A model generated the notes under the pieces. That model did not search any database. It was not told where the DNA came from and worked only from the letters and a program-made list of their open reading frames with translations. A stretch of 64,000 nt of DNA, from assembly GCF_964355755.1 (NCBI RefSeq), contig NC_092680.1, forward strand, positions 7,851,001-7,915,000. The letters are read 5' to 3'. Below, piece after piece: positions 47,389 through 60,096 of this stretch. Source of the stretch: Antedon mediterranea (Eukaryota > Echinodermata > Crinoidea > Comatulida > Antedonidae). The position numbers were made by a program, and so were the translations under genes. How positions within the stretch are numbered: position 1 is the stretch's first letter; each line of letters opens with the position of its first letter.

Positions 47389-47707
47389 ATGCTGTAAATG
47401 TTCAATTAATTGATCATTCCGATTTTATTAGTTGGACTCTTGCAAAGTTGCTGTCTAATCATTGTTGTGTAATATCATTTCGAACCATATTAAAATCATA
47501 AGGAGATTCATATTCCTTAACATGTGGCTGTGCATGGAAGTCCGGTCTACAAAAACTCGGGCCCGAGATCATTGTTATTGGGCCTGAAAGTGTTGGTGAA
47601 TTCATAATTATACTTAAAATTATATTTATATATATATATATAGGCCTATTCAGGTTGAAATTTTCAGACCGTTTGGAAAGAGTGCTCAATACCAAGGTAG
47701 AGCATAA
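47389..47707. other. Intergenic, no gene seen
   Basis: AT-rich. A short (TA)n run at 47625-47642 precedes a TAGGCCTA octamer. Confidence 0.3.
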
Positions 47708-47800
47708 ATAAATAAATAAAATAACAGCAGAAAACTTGGTTACTTCATTGTTTTAATCAATGAAGTAACCAAGTTTTCTGCTGTTATTTTATTTATTTAT
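47708..47800. repeat. Perfect palindrome: 43-bp arms, 7-base loop
   Basis: The left arm (47708-47750) ends AAAACTTGGTTACTTCATTG. After TTTTAAT the right arm (47758-47800) is its exact reverse complement, starting CAATGAAGTAACCAAGTTTT. Both arms end in an ATAAATAAAT-type run. No reading frame or transposon end was recognised. Confidence 0.92.
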
Positions 47801-47859
47801 ATATAGGCCTATATATATAATTATATTATTATACAATTGAAAGCAAAACCCGTTGAATC

Positions 47860-49290
47860 TCAAATCATTAGGACTAGAAATTTGGCTTATCAATCAAATA
47901 AATACTTTCGTTCAAAATGAAACTCCAACCTCTCTAATCAAAAGATTGAACTCGAAAACGGACCGTTTTTTTGAATTGGGTATGTTGAAACATTTCAATA
48001 TTCATTTAAAAAAGTACATTAATTGTGGTATTGATCAGTGGCTATAGAGGCGTAAAAACCCTCGGTCAATATCATGTAAAATGCACTGTGGAAGGGTCAT
48101 TATTAAGACTGCAAAATTGGGCTTATCAACAAATAAATACTTTCGTTCAAAATGTAAAATCAAGGCTGAAAAATTGGGCTTATCAACAACAAAATATTTT
48201 ATTATTAGACGCGATAACATCAAGGATAATCAGTATAATAATTATTAATATAGCCACTGTTACTAGTTTTATTCTACATGCTAAAGTAAATAAAAATCCA
48301 CTAGAAAACAAACAAGTCTGAATGTTATGCTTATTAGCCATGTTATGTTTGTTACTGTAGGCCTATGAATGTTTGCAATGTCCACTATTATTTCCGTGGG
48401 CATATCCATAGTGTATCACTCACAAAAAAAGACGTGTGAGGTTCTTTCTTTAGATTTTGAAGAATGATTTGTGTTACAGGTGAGTCAGACACATGAGTCA
48501 AATGCTCAAGATATCGGCTAACGCCATGGGACCCTTGGCTTATCAATGAATAATAAATACAGTACTACTTTCGTTCAATTGAAATCGGAATCTGACCGTT
48601 TCATTAAATTGGGTGTGATTAGGCATAAACATATAATAATTTATTAAAAAGGTACAATAAAACAAATGCATCAGAGGCATAAAGAACCCACGGTCAATAT
48701 CATGTAAAATTTATATGGTATAAGCACTGTGGAAGGGGTCATTATTATTAAACTGGAAATTCGGCTTATCAACAAATAAATCTTTCGTTTAAAATGTAAA
48801 ATAAGACTGCAAAATTGGGCTTATCAACAAATAAATACTTTCGTTCAAAATGTAAAATAAGACTGCACAATTGGGCTTATCAACAAATAAAATACTTTTT
48901 TTTCAAAATGTAAAATTAAGACTGGAAAATTGGGCGTATAAACAAATAAATACTTTTTTTCAAAATGTAAGAAAACATTTTTTAAATATAATCCTTAAGC
49001 TCTGTCTATACTATCAAACTAAATATGATGTGCCCATATTATATAGACATGACGATGTCCACTACGATATTCGGGCATATCACTACCATATTTGGGCACA
49101 TCACACTTTTTTTGTTAAACTAGTTGGGACAGTGTAGACACAGAACTATGTGATCGAAACATAAGTCGGAATTGGACTGACGCGATTGATTTAATTGGGT
49201 ATTTTTATTAATGTAATGATTCATTAAAAACTATAATACCGATAAGCGTTTGGTATTGATCAATGGTGCAAAAAACCCTGAGAAATAATG
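47860..49290. repeat. Composite tandem array with ~55-bp subunits
   Basis: The subunit AAAATTGGGCTTATCAACAA, ATAAATACTTTCGTTCAAAA, TGTAAAAT appears about eight times (near 47878, 48112, 48168, 48534, 48762, 48815, 48868 and 48926). A larger pattern with ACGGTCAATATCATGTAAAA and CACTGTGGAAGGGGTCATTA recurs at about 48060 and 48695, with a weaker ATTGATCAATGGTGC counterpart near 49250. Frames across the array read a repeated peptide and are not genes. A family-A MITE sits inside (48996-49147). Confidence 0.75.
48996..49147. mobile_element. Hairpin MITE family A, copy 4
   Basis: Left end TAAGCTCTGTCTATACTATC; right end TTGTTAAACTAGTTGGGACA, GTGTAGACACAG. The interior carries ATGTGCCCATATTATAT and its inverse TATTTGGGCACATCACAC. 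Confidence 0.8.
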
Positions 49291-49544
49291 GTATAACGCG
49301 ATTTGGTGATAGCTTAGCAATAATAAAACCCATATACTATTATTATAAATACCTATTACAAATCCATTCATATAACTTTTCATCGCGAACCAAAAATGTA
49401 TAAATGTTATTCTACAGAAAGTAATTATATATTCAAAAGCCATATTATTATTATTATCAATACCTAAATGCGATAGTAATAACCACATAAACATAAATTA
49501 TTCCCAATACAAGTTTGTGCGTTTAATTCTAGAAAGAAACGACT

Positions 49545-49622
49545 GTGCTGACAGGCCAATGACATAAATCACAAGTAAAGTCCCAATTGTTCACTTGCGT
49601 TTTGATTGGCCGACCTATTATA
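49545..49622. mobile_element. Hairpin element family B, short degenerate copy
   Basis: CAGGCCAATGACATAAATCA, CAAGTAAAGT faces CACTTGCGTTTTGATTGGCC. Terminal segments are lost. Confidence 0.4.
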
Positions 49623-50468
49623 TTAAATTAATGAAGACTGTTCTTACAACTGTCCAGTCAAAAAGTTACGCGGCGTTTTTTGTAAGAAATATTTCTTGTT
49701 ATTTTAGTTTGTATTCAATCACGTGATACCATAAATGCTACAGACTTCCTCTGAGCACCTCCATGCTCTGAGTTTGTAGCTTTGGACCAATCAGCGTTGA
49801 CAGTTGTCAACTCATGCGTATAACCAGCTGAGTTAGTGGAGAAGAGAAAGGAATTTCACAAATCTAGCGTTAGTAACACGACAGATATTTTACTATCATG
49901 CAGGTCATTATGGCAAACTGCTGTAAATAATGGAAATGAAATGAAAAATTATGTGCCGAGAAGCAGAAATACTTTTGGATTACGAGCGTTCTCATTTAGT
50001 AAACTAATTGATTAGCACCGCCACAGGACTTCAAGAAATCATCTATATTAGCGAACTTGCAAATAATCTAGCAATGCAGATATGTTAAAATACCAGTTAA
50101 GTGGCGAGAAGTGCATTGGCGCCGTCATTCCTTGTGATATTAAAAAGTGCAGCATACCACCAGCCTGGCTAGCCCTATGTCCCAAGACTCCGATCTAAAT
50201 TGGTATTTAAACCAATTGATGATAAATACCCATAAGCGGTGTAGACTGGATCCCAGGTGAACTATACTAAATAGTATCGGAGAACACACCTGTAAAGCAG
50301 GCTACTGTTGGATCACCTGGTTGTCTGTTCTTGTTTTATGTGTAACGTTACAGAATGACGTTTAGCTATCGCGGTTGCAAGTTGAACACGAACTACCAGA
50401 CTCAGTAACGAGGTAAATGATTAACCAACATTGTATTTTACATTTTATTCAAAAAACGACCAAAATAA
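49623..50468. other. Upstream of the second GPCR exon
   Basis: This presumably holds the 5' UTR and promoter of the downstream receptor exon. No TATA-type core can be assigned with confidence, and no gene is seen. Confidence 0.3.
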
Positions 50469-50834
50469 ATGATGGATACTAGCGAGTATGATATGTATCT
50501 TAAGATGATGGCGATGGAAGATGAACTTGACGGCAATGGGACATACAACGCAACTTTGTATCAAGACGACTGGAACAATGTCGCTGCTACCATCGTAATA
50601 CCAAGCATTTTCGCCCTTATTTCGGTCATAGGAATAATAGGCAATGCCAGTGTTGTACTTGTTATAGTACGGAATAGAAACATGCGAACGGTTACTAACT
50701 GTTATATAATGAACAATGCTATTACCGATATACTCTTCTTGTTAATCTGTGTACCAGTAACTGCAACACAATTCGCACATCCTACCTGGATATTCGGTGA
50801 TTTTGTTTGTAAATTTGTTGTTTATATTCAATAT
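50469..50834 (+). CDS. First coding exon of a second kisspeptin/galanin-type GPCR (122 aa, partial)
   Basis: The frame starts at 50469 (a second ATG follows immediately) and ends ...VVYIQY at a TAT|GTAAGT donor, phase 0. It carries two N-glycosylation sequons (NGT 23-25, NAT 27-29), helix 1 with GN (58-59), NAITDILFLLICVPVTATQF with Asp87, HPTWIFGDFVCKF with Cys114, and the start of helix 3. Layout, motifs and the splice position (Q-aromatic/basic then V-S in the paralogue) match exon 1 of the minus-strand receptor 22 kb away, in opposite orientation, so the two are paralogues. I found no exon 2 or 3 in the following 13 kb. The gene either continues past the window or is truncated. Reading past the donor gives a short unrelated tail that stops at 50898-50900. 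Confidence 0.82.
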
Positions 50835-53800
50835 GTAAGTACAAAAGTTCTTTATATGGTTTTTAGCTATACATACAGCCAGTATTACAAATTCCAATAG
50901 GCCTATGCCTAACGTATCACACAGCTCCTCCATAACAAAAATACATCAATATTGAATAGTCAATTTTATCAGACTTTGCTAATAAATAACTACAATATCA
51001 GTAATCATGGAGAAATAAATTATTGTATGATAACAGCCAAATAAGCAATACCAGTATATTGATAGTTGGTTATCTATATATAACTATTGAATATCCAGTA
51101 ATTATAATATTAACCAATTTGACTTGTTGGATGATACTCATTTTATTGTTAATATTTAATAAGGAACACTTCTCGCGACCCAAAGAAGTGTCCCCTTATT
51201 GCAAGTGTCATCTGAATTGGAGTTCATTTGGCCTTTTATTAAAACATATACATTATTGCCTCCCATTTGTTTCACGGCAGTGTGTCCTCTATGACAAATG
51301 TATAACCAGGGGATGTACCCTAACTAAATAGAGGTGTCTCTTGAATAGTGTCCCTAGTGAATAATGGTGTCCCCTGAATACGGTGTCCTCTCTATTATTT
51401 TTATTTGTCCAATGCCAAAATGAACTATCAGTTAGTCTATTTGTAACAAATGAATGAATAACATGAATATTAATTTATACTCGTCGTTATACTGTATATG
51501 GCTTTGACCCACGCGAGTCGCCTAGCACAATAATACGATTATGTACATTGTTTAATAATATTATTCAAATAATACATTGATTTATAATTAGCATTCATTA
51601 TTCTAAATTGGATTATTATTTTAAATTGATTAAATTGGTTCTGATGTTAATTCGACAGTGAGACATTACTGTAGTTAGGCCTATGGTAAATGATGTGATG
51701 TGTTAGGATATATACCCCGAAATAAAATGTGAAACTAATTTATACATTTCGTTATGAACTCAGGCTATGTAAGCCTAGATGTAAGATGACTGACGCCGAA
51801 AGGGGGAATGCGTGTCATGTTCCCACAGGACTGAGGTTCACGGGCAATTTTCAAACAAAATGCTAAGTATTACAGAACACATCAATCAGTGATAGAATGT
51901 TTACAGTGTATTAGGAATGTTCGTATGTGCTAAACATAGGTGATCAGGTACGGTTAAACGACCCCTCTTCTGCTCCATGTGACCATTATTCCATAACGAA
52001 GAACTATTTAGGCCTATACGACTGTATTTATTTTGTATAGAATACGAATATTTAGCTTTCTTAATTGTGTTAATAATTATATTGTTGAAATTTCAACACA
52101 TTATTTGTTAGGCCTATACACTTAAAATACGTATACATTTATAAAAAAATATTTACAAACATTACCGCGTACATCAACTGGGCGTTTAACGGTTTTGAAT
52201 GTAACCTGTAGTACTAGTAGTACACTGAAATATTTTGTGGCGGACAATGTCACCTGGTCGAACGCATTAAAAAGGCCTACTTTGTATAGTAAACAAATTG
52301 ATCATAAAGGCTATGCATTCTCATGCACGATTGGCAATTGCCTTAAGATTTCGCCAATTAGTCTAATTAATACCTGTCACTGACATAACCTACGTTCATA
52401 ATTCATAATAATTGGCTGAGAGTAACCTGTCACGGTTTTGTGACCAACGGATGTCTCAATGGTCAGTTTATTACCGTAGCTATTTTGATAATACGGCCAT
52501 TTTTATTATACAATTTCTAGTCACCAAAACAGTTACTATTTTGAGACCGAAGTTAATTATTCGTTATAATAATTAAACTGTAGTTATTACGGTATCACAG
52601 CATAGTACAATGTACAGAAAGAAATATCCGGGTGGGCCATAATTTATATAATAATAATACTATTATTATACAGCAAATGTACAGGATCATCGCAGAGGTT
52701 TTCACCTTATAACATGTCAAAGAGTGTGTGCGCCTTTTTGACATTTATTCTCTCACGCATCTTGAGAGCATGTCCTGGGGTTTTATCCTTGACCTTTCGC
52801 CGACTTCCTTTGGATGTTGATAATTTTACTTAATAAATTGTCATTTTTTAAAAATGTAATAGTAATTAGATAATGATGCCGTGATATATTAATTATATAT
52901 CAAATTTATATATTATAAGTGTTCGAAAAATAGATAACTTAGATAAAAAGCTTTCGAAAACTGATTAACAAGTTTTGAATAGGTGGCCACGTGACAACAC
53001 TAAATGCATCTCAAGCAGGGGATAATTCACTTAGCCAGGAAACCTGTCCCTTATGAAGTTTTATTTGTACTCGACGGGCAGATATCTTGTTTAATTAAGT
53101 AAACGATTCATTAAAATTATGTATGATATAATTATAACACGCCTGGTGTCTCGCAAATCAACCGATTACCTGTTTTTTTAACGCAGATAAAATCTAAATG
53201 GTTGTTCTGCAGTTGGTCAAAAATTTCAATCAAAACTTGTATCAGACTGAAGACAGGAGAAATGCTAAATATCCGTATATCACCCATCAATTAAAATTGA
53301 GTCGAGTACCTGGGTTTTACGTGGATTCTTAACAACAAATGATGGACAGTTAGGCCTACTGTATGTATTAACTACAGTACATAGAACATGACCTATTATT
53401 AAGAAGATAAGATAGTACCTCGGTATCCAACAAAGTTAGGGAAACGAAAGTATTATACCTTAATAAGAAGTGTCCCTTGAATGAATATAGGGGTGTCCTA
53501 AAAGAGAAGGGAGTATATGTACGTGGCCATTACTATTATTAATAGGGAACCTTAGTCTTTAATTGGGATTTTTAGTCTTTAATATGTATTTTACTGTATT
53601 ATAAGCGAGTGTATAATGAAGAACAAAAAAGAACAGTTTAAAGATCCTTGCCTAGTTGACACCAATTACTAAACGTTTTACAGTTCAGTGCATGGAGGTA
53701 ATTAAATACGTATTTGCTTGAAGTATATTTAACTTTGAAACATGAGATTGTCCAATCTGGTTAATTTTTAGTAACAGACAGGAAAATATAGCCTATCATA

Positions 53801-55200
53801 CGGTCAACAGAATGCTATTTGTATAATATAATATGTTTTGAGGTTTAAGTTTACGAAACATTATAATATACAGCAGATAAGCTATATATATTATCAGAGA
53901 AAATACAACTGTAAATAAATGTTTTAATTAATTTTAAATTAAATTAAATTAAAAGACCAACAAGTCAAATAATTAAGCGTTTCTTTCTCTGGATAGAGTA
54001 TTATACCATACTACATAAGTCAACATTATTGAATTAATTCAATTTTATTAGGTCCATATGAATTGTGTTTTGCAACCATATAATTTGATGAAGTTTATTG
54101 CAGGTATTTATTATGAGACTTACAGCAGCTGTGCTGAAAGTATACTATAACACTAGTCATGTACCAAAATCACGTAATATCATCGTTAACATTTCTCTGA
54201 CCCCGTCTCTGACCCAGTACGGGTATACTCATCAAATCTTCTAAATCACCTCACCATCATCTTTTTATTACCATCTTTCTTATAACATCCTCTTCTTAAA
54301 TTACCGTATCGTTATCAAACTATATATATATTTCCTTTCTTATAAATTTCAATTTACATTTTGTTACGCTGTCCATTTTCAGTAGGTTAAGAGATATGAG
54401 TACTATGAGATCCGTTATTTCCTTTATAATATAAGATGATTACATTCGTTTGTGAATAGCGTTATTAATTAAAGTTCATGCGGCCAGAATCTGTCAAGTT
54501 TCAGCTGTTCTCAGACGACTCGAATTCAAAACAGGCCGTCATTGAAATTTATTAATAATCTTTTAGAAGATGCTAAATGTATTTTGACACAATATAAATC
54601 GGTTCGGTTGTTCTGTTTTAAATCAATGCTAGTGTTACCCGTCGTTGGGTCGTTAGTTGACAAGGATGTAGTATTGATCATCATTCGATCGGTCAATTAT
54701 ATGGACATTGCAACCATAAACATGTGATAATCCATAGGCCTACACATAAAACCCGTTTCATTGATTCATCCGTACAATAAAAAGTAGTTTTTATTTCTGA
54801 ACATGAAAACCCTGTGCTAAAATCACTTCTTGTTGTACTGTATCGTCATATTACTCATAATTTATATTTATGACAGAAATATGTTGCAGTTTCTTTTCTT
54901 TTTTGGTTGGTTAGTACAATTAGTATACAGTAGTATGAACAGATTAAGATTAATACTGTATTTACTTTAGTATGGATATAGCATAAACAAAACAAGAAAT
55001 CCATGCAGTTAAACATAATCATGCCTACACAAACACCATCTCCACCTCTGTATCTCATGATATCTATTTCTGAATAAATCAATCCTTGTATTTTTCAATG
55101 TGTCCATTCCAATGGTAGATTGTTGGCAATAATTTACGTGGCATATATCTTATACACATGTGCAATTTGAAATTATATATACACTATATAGTGATGTAAT
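50835..55200. other. Downstream of the second GPCR exon; repeats only
   Basis: If the gene is intact this is intron 1. I searched by eye for an exon reading V-S-x-Q-A-x-C and for DR[YLF] context and saw none. A GTGTCC-type repeat occupies about 51160-51395 (AGGTGTCTCTTGAATAGTGT, AATGGTGTCCCCTGAATACG) with a related piece near 53470-53515 (AGTGTCCCTTGAATGAATAT). An AAATT run lies near 53935. A possible decayed inverted repeat spans about 52435-52600 (GGTTTTGTGAC ... GTCACCAAAAC). Confidence 0.4.
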
Positions 55201-55204
55201 CTCT

Positions 55205-55513
55205 ACGACTGGTTATTATACATCCTTACTTTATTATGCTCCTTCTTTTTCTAATTTTCTACCTTTAAGCATTCGTAACTCTTACAATTTCTTCTCCTTT
55301 AAATCTCTTTTAAAAAAACATCTGTTTCTCTGAAATTTTTTCTTTTTATCTTTCTTTCATAGTAGGCCTACTATATATATTTTTTATATCTTTGTTAATT
55401 TTGTATTTTTATAGTTTATTTTGTATTTACTGTTTGTATTGTTTTAGGATCCCTAATGATCAGCTTATGCTGGATGGACCACCCTCATAAAATATTGTTT
55501 AAATAAATAAATA
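55205..55513 (+). mobile_element. LINE 3' end fragment with (AAAT)n tail
   Basis: The plus strand reads ...LPLSIRNSYNFFSFKSLLKK, HLFL, stop, near 55255-55335, then a T-rich UTR with CAGCTTATGCTGGATGGACC and a TAAATAAATAAATAA tail. The S-F-K-x-x-L-K-x-H-L-F ending is common at LINE ORF2 C-termini. It is 5'-truncated. Confidence 0.5.
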
Positions 55514-58180
55514 ATTAAAATTATAGTAAAATCCGACACGTAGATAAAAAGATGGATGTATTGTGGATGTATTGAATCTGAAAAGTTATTTCTGTGAGAT
55601 AGAAATATTAATTGTTAAAAAATGGTTTAAATTATGTTACCTCAGTATTTTCCTGACGCCCGATATGACTGAGCATTGATGAACTCAGTACTGATGTGAA
55701 ATAATGCTCATTATCCGTGCGAGAATTCCTTATGCCAGCAGCATTTTAAGCCTACAATTTGGTGGGGGTGATACAATGTATTCAATTCCGAACAACACTG
55801 AGAAATAGATTTAGGAAAAATTGAAAGAAGAATGAAGTCTCTGTTTCAATCCATGTGGTTTGAAAAGTGTTGAAACATACATTTAAAAAAACATTGTATT
55901 TGAATTTATGGCTGTGTAATTGAGTAATATGCCTTAATATAACGTAATGCGTATACAAAATTCTCTTTAAGACATGATTGTTCACACTTTCGATTGTAGG
56001 TGGTGTGTTTGTTATTCAATTCAACTATGTTTTTTGTTGCAAACGTATACTATTCTGTTTCCATATTTTGTACTGTGATCTGTCATCATGTCTCTTTGAT
56101 TTGGCTGAACCAACAGTATTTAACACATAATACTTTCATTAATTATGACATTAAGACTAGCACAACGTGGTGATTGTGCTCGACTAAATGTTTTTTTATA
56201 CGATTGATGATGTTCTTATATATTCCATGTATCCTCAATGTGGTATTTTCATGCCTAAAACGTGCCGTAGGACACTTCTTAAAAATGCACCACGCGTCAC
56301 GTGGTATTCACATAAAAGACATTTCATAAGAACCAGAGGGAATATTGGAAATTACTTTGCTTTCAGTGTTTTGACTGCTTTCGATGTTTTTATGATGTAG
56401 ATGCTTTCGGTAACGATTCTAAATGATTTAACTATAGGTATAACAGCCTAATGTATTTCATTTATTATAAGGTGTGATGCTATTCCAATAATAATTAAAA
56501 TGTTATGAATGTTATTAGTTATAACAATGTAGATAAATCATATCTCAACGGTGCATATCCAGATAATTCGTGACTTTATTTTTGAATGAATAGCAATCGA
56601 ATGCGTTACAAAGTTGTTATGCAACGTTTTAAAGTTAAATTTAACTTATGGAGGTCAAGATCAAATCAAGGTTGTTTTTCCCTGAGACCGTACATTGTAC
56701 GGTCTCATATAAAAATATGAGCACAATTTAATAATATTTTAAAATTATGTACAAATATGGAAGTAATAGTTGAAGTTTTGACAGAAAATATCATGGGTTA
56801 CCGCATGAATTTCTCAATTGCTATCCTTTTTCCACAGGATTTGTTCAATTATTCGATATAAAAAAGCATGTAACTTATCATAAGAATATAACAGTTGTTA
56901 AAAAAATAATCACATCGATTGAAATCGCTGTAGACCTGTATTTTTCCTTCTGCTGCATCAACGCCGAATAACAGAAACCAATGTCCTGATTGCGAGGTTA
57001 CCAAATAAGAGATGAGTGATTTTGGTAATGGTTTTGGCTTTTATTACCTATATTGACTGATATACCTATAGACCTAATAAAAAATGGATGATTGGCGTAA
57101 CATTCAAGGAGACATTTTAGGGTTTAAATTGTTCATATTATATATAGACCATTGGTTATATTATATGTAGGTTTATAAAATCAGTCTTAATTTTCGGGGT
57201 TTTTTTTCTACAAAAACCATGATAGATACAGCTGCTTAGCAACGATATACACACAAGGAATACACCTCTAAAGTATTATTTATGATTAATTGTATCCAAA
57301 AAGGGATGTGCTTAAGAGGTGCTTTAGGTTGCTATAGTACAATAGTCGCAATTATGATTATATAGGCCTATATGAGTACTGTACCATCCTTAATAGTATT
57401 ACGATATTACACAGTAAGTGGGACTTTGGTTGGGCGACATTGATGTTTGAACTCTTCTTATCTTGATGGCTAAATAAATCAACGACACGAGTCAATAATT
57501 GTGCTAAATTACTGGCTGGCTTGTTAATTAAACTTTGGATAATTGAGTTGAAAGGTTTAAACTACCCCAATGTTTGTATTCTGTGTGTCGTATTGCAAAT
57601 TCTAATATCCAAGGCAAGAATTTGTCTCTAATTTACACTTGCTTATTACTTAAACTGGAATGTGAGATTATGTTGGACGTATTAACCGTGAAATTGGCAT
57701 ATTTTAATATTTCGTGTCAAAATATTTTAGCGGTATGAAAAAAGATATGGTAGATGTTTGAATCAAATTAAATCAGAGCTTGATCACATCTTAGCCTCGG
57801 GAGAAAATGTATTACTTTTTATAATTGGTATATATTCACAATTTTCTGTTTCATTCTGGAAAGTAATAAATATGTTAATTATGCAATATATTCATAACAT
57901 TCATAAGATTTGATTAGATCAATTAAATGCTAGCGTAGGCCTACATACACGCATTGCATTTTGTGATGGCTCTACCTGTTAACTGACATAGGTCACTTTT
58001 CCAAATGATAACCATATGCATGATGATATAACGTTCAAATGCATTGATTAAAAACGGATATTTAATTGACAGGTATTTAAAATATGAGTGTTTAAGTACT
58101 GAGTTTAGCTTGGTATTTGAAGGGAAAATATGCAAACCAAACACTAGGGGTATGTTCACATTTACAGCGTGGGGAAAAGG
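55514..58180. other. Intergenic or intronic, no gene seen
   Basis: AT-rich. A short perfect hairpin (GAGACCGTAC and its inverse) lies at 56691-56716. Confidence 0.3.
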
Positions 58181-58280
58181 TTACTTCCACGCAAGTAACT
58201 TGACCAATCACGATGCGATAAAACACAACACGAACTGTTGCCTTGATTTCCTCGATTGCGTTGCGCGTATACCCTATAAT
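58181..58280. mobile_element. Hairpin element family B, partial copy
   Basis: TTCCACGCAAGTAACTTGAC, CAATCACGATGCGATAAA and TTGCGTTGCGCGTATACCCT resemble one arm and the far end of the family-B element. The opposite arm is poor. Confidence 0.4.
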
Positions 58281-58312
58281 AGTTGCTTAAAAAATGGGAA
58301 TAAAGCTTAGGC

Positions 58313-58466
58313 CTAAGCTCCGTCTACACTATCAAACTAGTTTGATAAAAAAAGTGTGCTGTTCCCAAATATGGTAGCGATATGCCCAAATATGGTATTG
58401 ATATGACATCATCGTGTCCATATAAATGAGCACATCACAGTTTGATAGTGTAGACATATTAGCTTT
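58313..58466. mobile_element. Hairpin MITE family A, copy 5
   Basis: Left end TAAGCTCCGTCTACACTATC, AAACTAGTTTGATAAAAA; right end CAGTTTGATAGTGTAGACAT followed by TTAGCTTTAG. It is close to copies 1 and 2. Confidence 0.82.
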
Positions 58467-60096
58467 AGTCTGGCGTAGTACGCCTTGCGTGTGATGTAGG
58501 CAACCTTGGCGTTATGCACGACACCTGTTAAAACCCAATTCATTCATCGTAAACCTTGGTTTGATAATTTTCTAATTAAACTAATAAGTTGAACATTTCA
58601 TTTTCTATAACATTCTACTTCATCCTAAATTCACAATAACCTCGGCTTTAATCATTCTATGATCAATCTTTGTTTTCTTATCCCGAAGTTAAATCGATTG
58701 TAAAGAGCCCCATGTATTGTAACAGACATGAATGAAGAGAGTTTACAACGGATTCCATGAGGTAACGATATCCTCATAATAATCAAGTTGAGTCGACGGT
58801 AATTAAGCAATTTCAAAAGAATCCAATGAACTGATACGCCAGTAATCTAACAATAAATTAGAAATCGTGCACAGTTGACACTCCATACAAGACAATAATC
58901 CGCTTACATTATCAGTGGCGTGGACCCTATTGTAGTGGATAGAAGGAACTATAACTGCTTAAACATATAATTTCCTCATCATATTGATCATTAGACGTAT
59001 GTGGACTCTATTGGCGTCAATAAGTCGACAAGGCCTGATTGTGTTCATTTCGTTCTTTTGATTTTTATTTCTTGATGAACTTGACCAAAATTTCTGTCAA
59101 ATAATATAACAATATAATACGTATGTTATACAAATAATTAATGTTGATGGGTTGAATGGGCAGACTATTTTCATGAATTGACAAAGATTTGCTAACGAAG
59201 CGTTGCGTTTGATTGCACGATCAGCTTTTTGCGATAATTCTGTTTCTCGAATCCGCCTCGTTGATTATAGAACAGTCAATCGTTCAACTCATGACAAAAT
59301 TTTCTTATTCAACTCATAAACATTAATTTGCACAACATTTTCTATTTAGTATTGATAAAGCTGTATAAGCTGCAACGCAATTCATTTGTTTCTGTGTTAC
59401 GATTTACGATGGTTCAGGGCAGTGAAACGTTGTCGTTAGTTTCCTCTAGGCCGTTGCACTATCAACTCCTTTTACCAATATTAACCGTACAAATTCCATT
59501 ATCTATGTTGTTTTAAGCATGTACTTCTAAGCTGTAAATTGTAAACCCATTAGGAAATTCACTGTAATTTCAAAATAGGAAAGATAAAAACTGGCCAGAG
59601 TTAGGATTAACATGGTATAGTATATACGTGTAATAGCAAGCTTTGTAACATGTAGTAGTTGTAATATCTAAACGCTTGTAGCGCTGTGACCTATTTATAT
59701 GTGATATAATATTTAACTCGTGTATGCCACAGCTGGCAAGTTAGAGTCAAACGAGATATACGTATTCTGTGTAAGTATCAAACAACAAACACAGTATTGT
59801 TCATTAACTGTGTTTATTGACTTGTGTGTAACATGGTATACACATGGGGAGTGATGTGAAGTAGCCAATAGATCCACATGCTACTTGATATCACAGCAAA
59901 AGTAGGCCTCTAATTGAGAATAACAATGCGCCATCAACGTTTTTACTTCATGAGAATAATACTGTACGCTTCGCCATACAACCGCCGATAAACGTACTCA
60001 CTAATCAAACAATCTTCATCTATACACACACCAGGGAGGCTTCTCTGATACACACCATTCGCAAAAACTACTTACCATAGAGGAAGGATTGGACCA
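58467..60096. other. Intergenic, no gene seen
   Basis: AT-rich. I see nothing recognisable. Confidence 0.3.

Noticed and set aside
48025-48321. 98-codon plus-strand frame with LQNWAYQQINTF repeats
   Set aside because: It is a translation of the ~55-bp subunit array.
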